DNA from: Bacillaceae bacterium
GTDB lineage: Bacteria; Bacillota; Bacilli; Bacillales_A; Planococcaceae
NCBI GenBank assembly: GCA_030149685.1
Contig: JASLGI010000074.1
Location: 1 to 10,227 of the forward strand
DNA length: 10,227 nucleotides
Reading direction: 5' to 3'
Within the stretch, counting starts at the first letter, position 1, and each line of letters starts with the position of its first letter. Shown here in pieces: positions 1 to 6,756 of the stretch. Made by a program: the position numbers and the translations under genes. The notes beneath the pieces are model-generated. The model ran no database searches, was not told the origin of the DNA, and saw only the letters and a program-made list of their open reading frames with translations.

Positions 1-125
1 TCTTCATCTTTTGCCAAAAACTGTGTACTCATTCCTACGCCGAAGTCAAAACCTTCGAGGAAGATGAACCCGACGAAGAGAACACCGATTAATATGAACC
101 AAAACTCTGCTAGTGTTAGTACCAT
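1..125 (-). CDS. cydB: Cytochrome bd ubiquinol oxidase subunit II, N-terminal part (cut by window edge)
   Basis: Only the first 41 codons are present; the rest lies beyond base 1. The visible peptide begins MVLTLAEFWFILIGVLFVGF and continues with LEGFDFGVGM. The aromatic first membrane helix followed by an EGFDFG motif is the standard opening of CydB, the second membrane subunit of cytochrome bd quinol:O2 oxidoreductase. CydB pairs with the heme-bearing CydA in the cytoplasmic membrane. The start ATG (125-123) is one base after the cydA TAA (129-127). Its ribosome binding site, GAAGGAGG, lies inside the last cydA codons, so the two genes are almost certainly translationally coupled in one operon. 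Assignment is firm because of the cydA neighbour; length and intactness cannot be judged. Confidence 0.93.
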   Translation of the reverse strand, partial: MVLTLAEFWFILIGVLFVGFIFLEGFDFGVGMSTQFLAKDE

Positions 126-126
126 A

Positions 127-1515
127 TTATTTTGCGCCTCCTTCAAACGGATCCGTAGCTGAAACGTCTGCTTTCGGCTCTTCATGATGTCCTCGTTTAA
201 TGTACTTGATAAAGAGGATAACCATTAAGATACCTAAGATTGCATAAATTGTAGAGAATGCAATGAGCGAGAACAAAATTTGTCCTGCTGTAACGTTTGG
301 CGATACAGCTGCTGCCGTTTCTAATAATCCATTAACTACCCACGGTTGACGACCAACTTCTGACATGATCCAACCTGATGAGTTTGAAATGTACGGGATG
401 AAAATTGAAAGGATAAGTAATTTTAAGAACCATCCTTTTTGTTGTAAAGTTCCACGGTATGAGAACCATAATCCGAGTGCAGCTACTAAGACAAGTACTC
501 CTCCAAGACCAGCCATGATACGGAAAGTCCAGAATGTTGTCTTAACTGGTGGAATATAATTTCCTTCACCGTGTTCAGCGATGAGTTCCGCTTCAAGCGT
601 ATTCATCCCTTTAACAGCTCCAGAGAATTCTCCGTAAGTTAAGTAGCTTAATGCATATGGAATATCAATGCGGAATGGTGTGTCACGATTCTCAACATCG
701 ATATTTGCTACTACTGTCCACGCTGCTGGATCTCCTGAATCTTCCCAAAGACCTTCAGCTGCAGCCATTTTCATTGGCTGTGCGTGCATTAAGTGTGTCG
801 CTTGTGAGTGACCTGTGATTGCTAAAGCCATAGATGTGATAAGAGCTACAATTAAACCAATGTTCATTGAACGTTTGTAGAATTCCATGTCACGGTTTTT
901 CATGTAGTTCCAAGCACTTACTCCTGTTACGAAGAAAGCACCTGTCGCTAAACTTGCGAACACTGTGTGAGGGAATGCTACCCATAATTTTTCGTTTAAC
1001 AATACCGCTGCGATATCGTTCATCTCAGCACGTCCACCTTCTAATACATAACCAACTGGGTTCTGCATGAATGAGTTCGCTGCTAAGATCCAGAATGCTG
1101 AGAGCATTGTACCGAATGATACGAGCCAAATTGAGAGTAAGTGTACCCATTTTGGAACTCGACCCCATCCGAATACCCAAATACCAATAAATGTTGATTC
1201 TAAGAAGAATGCGAGTAATGCTTCAATCGCAAGTGGTGCTCCGAAAATGTCTCCTACGAATCGTGAGTACTCTGACCAGTTCATTCCGAATTGGAACTCC
1301 TGGAGAATACCAGTAACAACTCCTACCGCAAAGTTAATGAGGAAGAAAATTGCCCAGAACTTTGTCATCTTTAAGTAAATCTCTTCTTTTTTCACATGAT
1401 AGAGCGTCTGCATAATTGCAATTAAGAACGCTAAACCAATTGAAAGTGGAACGAAGATAAAGTGGAACAAAGTTGTTGAAGCGAATTGTAATCTTGCCAA
1501 TAGTACTTCTTCCAT
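127..1515 (-). CDS. cydA: Cytochrome bd ubiquinol oxidase subunit I
   Basis: This is the heme-carrying subunit of cytochrome bd, which oxidises quinol and reduces O2 to water at high affinity in the cytoplasmic membrane. The 462-residue product is hydrophobic throughout, with about nine predicted membrane helices. Family residues are visible. His18 (RLQFASTTLFHF) is the high-spin heme ligand. GDIFGAPLAIEALLAFFLES holds conserved Glu98 and Glu106. His183 (FPHTV) and Met334 (FRIMAG) match the heme b558 ligands. Glu386 precedes GRQPW (388-392). The length and the short stretch between the b558 ligands fit the short-Q-loop type found in Bacillus, not the longer E. coli type. I start at ATG 1515. 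A GTG at 1527 opens the frame further, but it overlaps the AAAGGAG ribosome binding site (1527-1533) and so cannot use it. The gene is followed one base later by cydB. The C-terminus is a short charged cytoplasmic tail. Confidence 0.97.
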   Translation of the reverse strand: MEEVLLARLQFASTTLFHFIFVPLSIGLAFLIAIMQTLYHVKKEEIYLKMTKFWAIFFLINFAVGVVTGILQEFQFGMNWSEYSRFVGDIFGAPLAIEALLAFFLESTFIGIWVFGWGRVPKWVHLLSIWLVSFGTMLSAFWILAANSFMQNPVGYVLEGGRAEMNDIAAVLLNEKLWVAFPHTVFASLATGAFFVTGVSAWNYMKNRDMEFYKRSMNIGLIVALITSMALAITGHSQATHLMHAQPMKMAAAEGLWEDSGDPAAWTVVANIDVENRDTPFRIDIPYALSYLTYGEFSGAVKGMNTLEAELIAEHGEGNYIPPVKTTFWTFRIMAGLGGVLVLVAALGLWFSYRGTLQQKGWFLKLLILSIFIPYISNSSGWIMSEVGRQPWVVNGLLETAAAVSPNVTAGQILFSLIAFSTIYAILGILMVILFIKYIKRGHHEEPKADVSATDPFEGGAK

Positions 1516-1841
1516 CTTAAAAAGCACTCCTTTCGTTTATCCAATCCTACCTTAATATATATTGTAGAACAATTCACCAAACGAATGGTGAACGTTCTGT
1601 CAACATTGTTTGACAAAATGACGAACTATAAGCATCTTACTTGCTCGGGATGTTTTATTTAGGTAAAGTAATTAGCTTTTTAATTCACACTTTGGCAAAG
1701 CGAAGGAAGTTTACTAAGTTTGAGCCACTAAATTAAGGTAGTTTCATTCAACGATGACCCAAAACTCTTCCCTCTATAATGTAACGTTAAAAGCGCGTGA
1801 AAACAACCTTAACAATGCAACCTTTTTTATTTTTTCACACT
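1516..1841. other. 326-bp intergenic region between hemAT and cydA
   Basis: Apart from the dyads and possible promoter nearest cydA (listed separately), the 1616-1841 part is AT-rich and shows no convincing gene. The longest small plus-strand frame (1650-1736, 28 codons) lacks a ribosome binding site. I see no good intrinsic terminator for hemAT. The only complementary arms just past its stop are GTGTGAAAA and TTTTCACGC on the minus strand. They are separated by about 25 bases and are not followed by a T run. No tRNA, riboswitch or repeat family was recognised. Confidence 0.6.
1554..1615 (-). promoter_or_regulatory. Probable cydAB control region with two short inverted repeats
   Basis: Upstream of cydA are two perfect dyads of similar geometry. 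One is TTCACCA-N6-TGGTGAA at 1573-1592 (7-bp arms). The other is TGTCAA-N6-TTGACA at 1598-1615 (6-bp arms). Their centres are 24 bp apart. On the minus strand there is a TTGACA hexamer (1598-1603) and possible -10 boxes TACAAT (1561-1566) and TATATT (1554-1559), but no pair has both good hexamers and 16-18 bp spacing. In Bacillus, cyd genes are controlled by redox and carbon regulators such as Rex and CcpA, but neither consensus is met here. Calling these dyads operators is inference from symmetry and position. Confidence 0.4.
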
Positions 1842-3044
1842 TTAACGATCATCGATTGCTTGAATGAGAGTATCTGATGATTGAGCGAGTAATTCTACTG
1901 CCCCATGTAGCTCATTTAAAATTTGCGTAATTGTCGTAATCTCTTCATTCGATTGCGAGCTTTGTTGTTTAATACTACTCATCGCTTCGACAATCTCGCT
2001 AAATGTTTGAGCTACTTCATTTGAACTGCGAGCACTCTCTTCCATTAAATCTCGAATATTATCGACAGAGCTTGTCACTTCTTCTACATGTTCTTCAGTT
2101 TCTTGAATGTAACCAGTGACATTACCAATAGCATCTTTAATCTCCTCTGATAACTTACGTACCTCAGAAGCGACGACCGCAAACCCTGCTCCATGTTCTC
2201 CAGCGCGAGCTGCTTCAATTGCTGCGTTTAAAGCGAGCAAGTTCGTTTGATCCGCAATTGATGTAACAAGGTCTACGATACTTCGAATACTTTCAGATGA
2301 CTCTTTTAACGCTTCCATTTTTTCTGTTACTTCGTGGATACCACCTGCTGTTTTTTGCATTTCTTCTGTTTGCATACTCATTTGGCGGTCACCTTCGATT
2401 GAACGTTTCTCTGTTTCGGTAACAAACGATAAGTTTTGTTCAGTAAAATCTTTGATCGTTTCTGCTTGAACAGCTAATTGATCGATGGATGCACTCGTCT
2501 GTTGACTAACGGCAGCAAGCTCTTGGACCGTACTTAATACTTTTTCTTGAACACCTTCTTTAAATCCGCGTTCTTCCATTAGCAGTCGCATCTGTTCTTC
2601 TTCATAAGCTTCTAAGACGAGTTGTTGGTCAAAGTTTAACATTTTATTAAAAGAAGAAATTAAAAGAGCTCGGTCATCATCTGATAAATTTAATGTCATT
2701 GCATATCGAATAAATGTATCGATTAAAGCGTAAAATGAACCGATATACCATTTCGGTGAAAGACCAATTCGTACGTGTGCCATAGCTACACGATGACGGC
2801 TATCTACATAAGAATCATCTATACGTCCTTCGAACATTTCTTCTAAATAAGGCTGCAATGCTCCTTTTAATCGAGTAATTGAACTATGACTTTGAACGAT
2901 CGAACTTAAATGAGGAATTTTTTCAAGTCGCTCATAAAACGCATCGACTAAATTTCGAACGAGCTCTCTTTTTTCATGTTGCAATGTTTGTAAAATTGCT
3001 AAATCTTCTTTCGTTAATCCGAGCAAATGGGCTTGATTGCGCAT
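1842..3044 (-). CDS. hemAT: Heme-based aerotactic transducer HemAT (open part; natural 5' end interrupted by a stop)
   Basis: This is a soluble globin-coupled chemoreceptor that binds O2 through heme and signals to the CheA/CheW chemotaxis machinery. In the 400 residues open from ATG 3044, positions ~1-150 form the sensor globin. They include VDAFY with Tyr37 and [17 protein letters not shown] with the proximal heme ligand His90. A linker helix follows, then a methyl-accepting signalling domain with the conserved hairpin around 264-298 ([20 protein letters not shown], then [12 protein letters not shown]). There is no transmembrane segment or HAMP domain, as in HemAT. The real start is probably upstream at 3143, where there is a strong ribosome binding site. 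An in-frame TAA at 3104-3102 separates the first 13 codons from the rest. Counted from 3143, His90 and Tyr37 become 123 and 70, the known numbers in B. subtilis HemAT, and the total is 433 codons, close to that protein's 432. ATG 3044 has only a poor ribosome binding site (GAGG two bases away). Product identity is secure; expression of an intact protein is not. Confidence 0.9.
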   Translation of the reverse strand: MRNQAHLLGLTKEDLAILQTLQHEKRELVRNLVDAFYERLEKIPHLSSIVQSHSSITRLKGALQPYLEEMFEGRIDDSYVDSRHRVAMAHVRIGLSPKWYIGSFYALIDTFIRYAMTLNLSDDDRALLISSFNKMLNFDQQLVLEAYEEEQMRLLMEERGFKEGVQEKVLSTVQELAAVSQQTSASIDQLAVQAETIKDFTEQNLSFVTETEKRSIEGDRQMSMQTEEMQKTAGGIHEVTEKMEALKESSESIRSIVDLVTSIADQTNLLALNAAIEAARAGEHGAGFAVVASEVRKLSEEIKDAIGNVTGYIQETEEHVEEVTSSVDNIRDLMEESARSSNEVAQTFSEIVEAMSSIKQQSSQSNEEITTITQILNELHGAVELLAQSSDTLIQAIDDR

Positions 3045-3101
3045 TTCCTCACTTGATAAGTCTAATTGTACAGTTGGTAAATGACGACTAAAGTCGAGTT
3101 T

Positions 3102-3143
3102 TTAAACCTCTTTAGTTTCTTTCATACTAAATAAGCGTCGCAT
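3102..3143 (-). pseudogene. Detached 5' end of hemAT: 13-codon frame ending in an in-frame TAA
   Basis: ATG 3143-3141 is preceded by AAAGGAGG (3157-3150) at a 6-nt spacing, the best ribosome binding site in this part of the window. It encodes MRRLFSMKETKEV and then TAA (3104-3102). The frame continues in phase through [19 protein letters not shown], with no further stop, into the globin domain at 3044. The stretch therefore looks like the normal HemAT amino terminus with one nonsense codon, not an independent gene. Other readings are a regulatory leader peptide with downstream reinitiation, stop-codon readthrough, or a base error in the assembly. The sequence alone cannot decide between them. 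Confidence 0.75.
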
Positions 3144-3161
3144 AATACTCCTCCTTTACTC

Positions 3162-3989
3162 TCATTTTACCACTTTTCGACTCATCTCTCCAACCTCATT
3201 TAATATATTTGCAACAATTAACCCTGTAATTAATGCAATAATGCTCATTACAAGCGGTGTTCCACTTTCAGGAAGTCCAGGATACATAACGAATACTGAA
3301 CCGAGAATCAATCCTAAAATGACAGCATATGTCACTTGTGGGAACGTTTTTAACACATACGTAATCGCCTTACTACTTACGACGAAACCTACAGCTACAC
3401 CTGCACCGATCACAATAATAATCGGCAAGTTTAGTGTAGAGAGCGCATTAATAGCTGATTCATATACGCCAACACTCATTAAAACGAGGGAACCACTGAT
3501 TCCCGGTAAAAGCATCGCCATACTTGCAAGCCACCCGGCAAAAAATAAGCCGACGCCTCGTGTGACGTTCAATGATGTAATCGCTAAATCACTCACTTGA
3601 ACGAGACGCATCGATCCCCAAGCAATTGCCATAAAGAGCGCAATCGTAAAATGTTGCCAACGAAACATCGTTTTAACGTTTGCTTGCTTAGCAACAAAGG
3701 GAATGATACCTAAGACGAGCCCGATAAAGAAATAATAAGTAGGTTCTCGGTAATTCGTTAATAAAAAATCGAAAATTCGGCTAAAAATAAGTAACGCTGA
3801 GCCGATTCCGAGAACGAGTGGAAGTAAAAAGGGAACATGCTTTTTCCAATCTTTACTGAAGAAACCACTAATTGATTCTAAAAATCGTTCATAGATTCCT
3901 AAAATAAAAGCGATGGTCCCTCCACTGACACCTGGAACTAAGTCACTAATTCCCATTAAAAATCCACGATATAGGTTTTTCCATTCCAT
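3162..3989 (-). CDS. DUF368 family membrane protein, probable polyprenyl-phosphate translocase (PopT-like)
   Basis: This is a 275-residue polytopic membrane protein with about eight or nine hydrophobic segments. DUF368 proteins have been identified as undecaprenyl-phosphate translocases (PopT in Vibrio cholerae). They return the lipid carrier to the cytoplasmic face for reuse in peptidoglycan and teichoic acid synthesis. The family signature DLVPGVSGGT is at 16-25. A second, related segment, LPGISGSLVLMSVGVYE, is at 161-177, so the protein contains an internal repeat. I chose ATG 3989 because GGAGG lies about 10 nt upstream and the mature family opening (MEWKNLYRGFLMG) begins there. The frame stays open to 4067, but the added residues are not membrane-like and overlap a probable -10 box. 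hemAT follows 18 nt after its TGA, and the hemAT ribosome binding site lies in that gap, so the two are probably cotranscribed. Family identity is firm; the substrate is inferred from homologues. Confidence 0.92.
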   Translation of the reverse strand: MEWKNLYRGFLMGISDLVPGVSGGTIAFILGIYERFLESISGFFSKDWKKHVPFLLPLVLGIGSALLIFSRIFDFLLTNYREPTYYFFIGLVLGIIPFVAKQANVKTMFRWQHFTIALFMAIAWGSMRLVQVSDLAITSLNVTRGVGLFFAGWLASMAMLLPGISGSLVLMSVGVYESAINALSTLNLPIIIVIGAGVAVGFVVSSKAITYVLKTFPQVTYAVILGLILGSVFVMYPGLPESGTPLVMSIIALITGLIVANILNEVGEMSRKVVK

Positions 3990-4028
3990 TAATCTCGTGC
4001 CTCCAAAATTCAAAATTGTTTCCTCAAT

Positions 4029-4037
4029 AGTATAGCA
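4029..4037 (-). promoter_or_regulatory. Probable extended -10 promoter element for the DUF368-hemAT unit
   Basis: The minus strand reads TGCTATACT, an extended -10 (TG-N-TATACT) about 40 bp before the chosen DUF368 start. No good -35 hexamer sits at the usual distance, which is tolerated for extended -10 promoters. It lies inside the longer open frame, which argues against the upstream translation start. Confidence 0.45.
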
Positions 4038-4148
4038 CTGAATATAAAAATAGAAATCTTTTCTCACGACAAATTAAATTGTTTGTTTTTTATTCAAACC
4101 TTTTAAGCTTTTCATCCGTCTAACCTAGCAGTTGGGCGTTTTTAAGAG

Positions 4149-4154
4149 TATAAT
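4149..4154 (+). promoter_or_regulatory. Probable -10 box of pdaC
   Basis: A perfect TATAAT lies 24 bp before the pdaC ATG and just ahead of its ribosome binding site (GAAAGGAAG, 4165-4173). No recognisable TTGACA-like hexamer lies 16-18 bp upstream, so either an activator or another element may be needed, or the match is chance in AT-rich DNA. Confidence 0.4.
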
Positions 4155-4178
4155 TAAAATTCTAGAAAGGAAGATTAT

Positions 4179-5540
4179 ATGTCCGTACAAAGCAAAAAGA
4201 AAACGGTGATTTTTAGCATTTTGAGTATTATTGTTCTTGCAATCATCGGAACTTTCATCTTCACTCAAACAAATTTATTCGCCGAGAAGTCTGTGAAACT
4301 AGAAGACTTAGAAGTGAAAGAAAAAGAAATTACTGCAAAAGAGGAGCAGCTCGCAGGCTTTACTTTAACTGAAGAGAAATTAGAAAGTGAGAAATATCCA
4401 TTTTCTGTCGTTTATCCTCAAACGAAAAACGAAGCATTTAACAGCGAAGTTAAAAAACAAATGCACGATGTCGAACAACGATACTTAGATAAAGTGATCG
4501 AAAAACGATTAGCAGACGACTCTGCTAAAGGAGAACTCACGACAACTGTTCAACCAGTAACAGAACAAGATGAAAATGGCGTGATCGTCTTAACAAAAGG
4601 TACAATTAAAGGAGAGAAAACTGAAGAGTCTTTCCAAGAAATGTACAGTTTCCAAATGAATGAAGAAACAGGTGAGCCTCTCGCGATTGAAGAAGTATTC
4701 ATCTCTGAAGAAGGTACATTACAAACGTTAGCAAAAACAGTAGAACAAGCGCTTCGTACGAACGATGAGAATGAAGAATTAGGAGAAGAACCTTTATTTA
4801 AAGAACCTACATGGAACCACTTCTCTAACTTTGCACTTACAGACCAAACGATTAACTTTTACTTTAATCAACCAGTGAAAGGTCAAGCGCCGATCGTTTC
4901 TATTAAACGTAGTGACCTTAACGATATTTTACAGGAAGAATACCAAGCGTATTCTGTCGATCCTACGAAAAAAATGGTCGCTCTTACTTTCGATGATGGA
5001 CCAAATCCTGCAACGACACCTAAAGTGCTCGAAACACTTGAAAAATACAATGCAAAAGCAACATTTTTCATGCTTGGTCAACAAGTAGAAGCACACCCTG
5101 ACTTAACAAAAGATGTACAATCACGTGGACATGAAATCGGAAACCACTCTTGGAGTCACCCTGTGTTACCTTCTTTACCAGATGCTCGTATTAAAGAAGA
5201 AGTTTTAAATACGAACGCAGTAATTAAAGAAACACTCGGTGAAGAACCGACCGTATTCCGCCCTCCTTATGGTGCAGTCAATGATAAAGTGCGCGCACAT
5301 TTAACACATCCTGTCATTATGTGGGACGTTGACACACTCGATTGGAAACACCGTAACCCTGCGCAACTATTAGATTTCGTAAAAAAATATACACATGACC
5401 GTAGTATCGTTTTAATGCATGACATTCATCAATCAACAGCAGATGGTTTAGATCAAGTAATGCAGTTTTTACAAAATGAAGGTTATCAATTCGTAACGAT
5501 TTCTGAACTTCGCGCAGTAGAAGAAGCAGAGGAAGCATAA
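4179..5540 (+). CDS. pdaC: Membrane-anchored peptidoglycan deacetylase of the PdaC type (DUF3298 + NodB domains)
   Basis: This enzyme removes acetyl groups from peptidoglycan sugars; B. subtilis PdaC (YjeA) acts on N-acetylmuramic acid and also on chitin oligomers. The 453-residue product has a short basic start and one membrane helix (about 9-30), placing the rest outside the cell. A DUF3298-like domain covers about 60-255. The NodB domain covers about 265-445 with all five motifs: TFDDGP (270-275, base Asp272 and metal ligand Asp273), HSWSHP (323-328, metal ligands His323 and His327), RPPYG (361-365), DVDTLDW (383-389) and LMHD (412-415, His414). The catalytic set is complete and the length is close to B. 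subtilis PdaC (467). Start ATG 4179 has a ribosome binding site 7 nt upstream. The gene is a single unit: divergent from DUF368 and ended by a hairpin at 5542-5582. The acidic AVEEAEEA tail is unremarkable. Exact sugar specificity is inferred from domain layout. Confidence 0.92.
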   Translation: MSVQSKKKTVIFSILSIIVLAIIGTFIFTQTNLFAEKSVKLEDLEVKEKEITAKEEQLAGFTLTEEKLESEKYPFSVVYPQTKNEAFNSEVKKQMHDVEQRYLDKVIEKRLADDSAKGELTTTVQPVTEQDENGVIVLTKGTIKGEKTEESFQEMYSFQMNEETGEPLAIEEVFISEEGTLQTLAKTVEQALRTNDENEELGEEPLFKEPTWNHFSNFALTDQTINFYFNQPVKGQAPIVSIKRSDLNDILQEEYQAYSVDPTKKMVALTFDDGPNPATTPKVLETLEKYNAKATFFMLGQQVEAHPDLTKDVQSRGHEIGNHSWSHPVLPSLPDARIKEEVLNTNAVIKETLGEEPTVFRPPYGAVNDKVRAHLTHPVIMWDVDTLDWKHRNPAQLLDFVKKYTHDRSIVLMHDIHQSTADGLDQVMQFLQNEGYQFVTISELRAVEEAEEA

Positions 5541-5541
5541 T

Positions 5542-5582
5542 AAAAAGAGAAGGGAGGAATCGTTCCTCACCTTCTCTTTTTT
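5542..5582. terminator. Two-way intrinsic terminator between pdaC and the yumC-type gene
   Basis: An inverted repeat pairs AAAAGAGAAGGGAGGAA (5543-5559) with TTCCTCACCTTCTCTTTT (5563-5580) around the loop TCG, with a single bulged A at 5569. It is flanked by an A run on one side and a T run on the other, so it can stop transcription from both converging genes. It begins two bases after the pdaC stop. Confidence 0.92.
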
Positions 5583-5587
5583 CTTTT

Positions 5588-6574
5588 TTATTGTTTAAAA
5601 ACAGACGTACTATGTTTCGGTTGAACACGCGCTTTCGGATCAAGATATGCTTTCGCATGGTTAATCGCTGTCGGTGCTTCACCTAAACCTACTGCAATTA
5701 ATTTTACTTTTCCGTCATATGTCGCAACATCCCCTGCGGCATAAATTCCTGGAATATTTGTTTCCATATGAGAGTTCACGACAATCGTATTACGTTCCAT
5801 TTCAAAGCCCCAATCTTTAATTGGCCCGAGTGATGAAATGTTTCCATAGTTTACAATTACATGATTTAAATCAAATGTCTCTTCTTCTCCGTCACGACTT
5901 TTTACTGTTACACCTGTTACTTGACCATCTTCTCCGTGAAGGGCATGTACTTGACGAGATGTTTTCACATCAACAGTTGATGACATTAACTGATTCACAC
6001 TCGTTTCATGTGCACGGAACTTATCACGACGATGAACGAGTGTCACTTTTTTCGCTACTTCTTCTAACATAAGCGCCCAGTCTACAGCAGAATCTCCTCC
6101 GCCACAAACTAACACTTCTTCTCCTTTAAATTTCTGAAGGTCTGGCACGCTATAATGTAAGGATGTTCCTTCGAAATCCGTTTCGTTCTCTACTCCTAAT
6201 TTACGCGGTTGGAAAGCGCCGATTCCTGCTGTAATTAAAATCGTTTTCGTTAAATGCTCGCCTTTATTCGTTTTTAATACGAAATGATCGTCTTTTTTCT
6301 CGAAAGATTCGACCGTTTCTTCTAAACAAATTTCAGGATTTGCAAATTCGGCTTGTTCGACTAAATTATTTACGAAGTCTTTCGCCAAAATTTTAGGGAA
6401 CCCACCAATATCATAAATATATTTGTCCGGATATAACTCCATGAGTTGTCCTCCGAGCTGTGGAAGGCTATCAATAATACGTACAGACATTTCTCGCATT
6501 CCTGCATAAAACGTCGAGAATAACCCTGTAGGACCTCCACCAATAATCGTAATATCAACGATTTCTTTCGTCAT
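5588..6574 (-). CDS. yumC: Ferredoxin/flavodoxin-NADP+ reductase, thioredoxin-reductase-like (YumC type)
   Basis: This FAD enzyme passes electrons between NADPH and ferredoxin or flavodoxin in the cytoplasm. The 328-residue product has the FAD-binding motif IIGGGPTG (10-17), the NADPH-binding motif GGGDSA (158-163), HRRDKFRA (181-188, phosphate-binding arginines) and AAGD (279-282). It lacks the CxxC pair of thioredoxin reductase between these domains. It ends with the HSTSVF tail (His321) typical of B. subtilis-type FNR, where a C-terminal histidine and an N-terminal tyrosine (here probably Tyr48) stack on the flavin. Length agrees with YumC (332). ATG 6574 has AGGAG about 10 nt upstream. 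It is transcribed alone, divergent from the peptidase gene, and ends at the shared hairpin before pdaC. Other TrxR-like oxidoreductases are possible but fit less well. Confidence 0.93.
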   Translation of the reverse strand: MTKEIVDITIIGGGPTGLFSTFYAGMREMSVRIIDSLPQLGGQLMELYPDKYIYDIGGFPKILAKDFVNNLVEQAEFANPEICLEETVESFEKKDDHFVLKTNKGEHLTKTILITAGIGAFQPRKLGVENETDFEGTSLHYSVPDLQKFKGEEVLVCGGGDSAVDWALMLEEVAKKVTLVHRRDKFRAHETSVNQLMSSTVDVKTSRQVHALHGEDGQVTGVTVKSRDGEEETFDLNHVIVNYGNISSLGPIKDWGFEMERNTIVVNSHMETNIPGIYAAGDVATYDGKVKLIAVGLGEAPTAINHAKAYLDPKARVQPKHSTSVFKQ

Positions 6575-6756
6575 ATGTTTTCCACTCCTAGTTATTAAAT
6601 TACTACCTCGATGAGAAATCTTCTCTCTTTCTTATTATGTACTACTTTTGTGAGAAATTCATATAATTTGTTTGAATATCATCTTTTTTTCTTTGCTTTT
6701 TTTCAAAATTTGCAGAATAATAGAATAGATTCATAATTTATTAAAGGACTGATACT
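6575..6756. promoter_or_regulatory. Shared 182-bp divergent upstream region of yumC and the M3 peptidase gene
   Basis: This AT-rich spacer must hold the promoters of both divergent genes. On the plus strand there is TATAAT at 6662-6667 and TAGAAT at 6721-6726, neither with a clear -35. On the minus strand CATAAT occurs near 6634-6639. A loose dyad, ATTCA-N11-TGAAT (6657-6677), lies near the middle; such a repeat is easily produced by chance in AT-rich DNA. I cannot fix the transcription starts. Confidence 0.4.

Noticed and set aside
1515..1527. GTG at 1527 as the cydA start (four extra residues)
   Set aside because: The GTG overlaps the only ribosome binding site (AAAGGAG, 1527-1533), leaving no spacing; ATG 1515 gives the usual CydA opening.
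1573..1592. Rex operator upstream of cydA
   Set aside because: Half-sites resemble TTCACAA/TTGTGAA with one mismatch each, but their order is reversed and the spacer is 6 rather than 4, so the Rex consensus is not met.
1650..1736. 28-codon plus-strand frame in the cydA upstream region
   Set aside because: No ribosome binding site, no recognisable peptide, and the length is expected by chance.
1775..1780. Plus-strand TATAAT in the hemAT-cydA spacer
   Set aside because: No -35 partner and nothing to transcribe on that strand; AT-rich chance match.
1684..1843. Direct repeat of TTCACACTTT at 1684-1693 and 1834-1843
   Set aside because: Ten bases, two copies, one of them overlapping the hemAT stop; too short to distinguish from chance.
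3990..4067. Longer DUF368 product with 26 more N-terminal residues
   Set aside because: The extension has no ribosome binding site at its start, overlaps a likely -10 box and is not family-like; GGAGG precedes ATG 3989.
5588..6574. Thioredoxin reductase
   Set aside because: The fold is shared, but the redox-active CxxC is missing and the C-terminal HSTSVF tail is that of YumC-type FNR.
6613..6625. GAGAA-ATC-TTCTC small palindrome in the yumC leader
   Set aside because: Five-base arms in AT-rich DNA, no T run in the minus direction and no known operator match.
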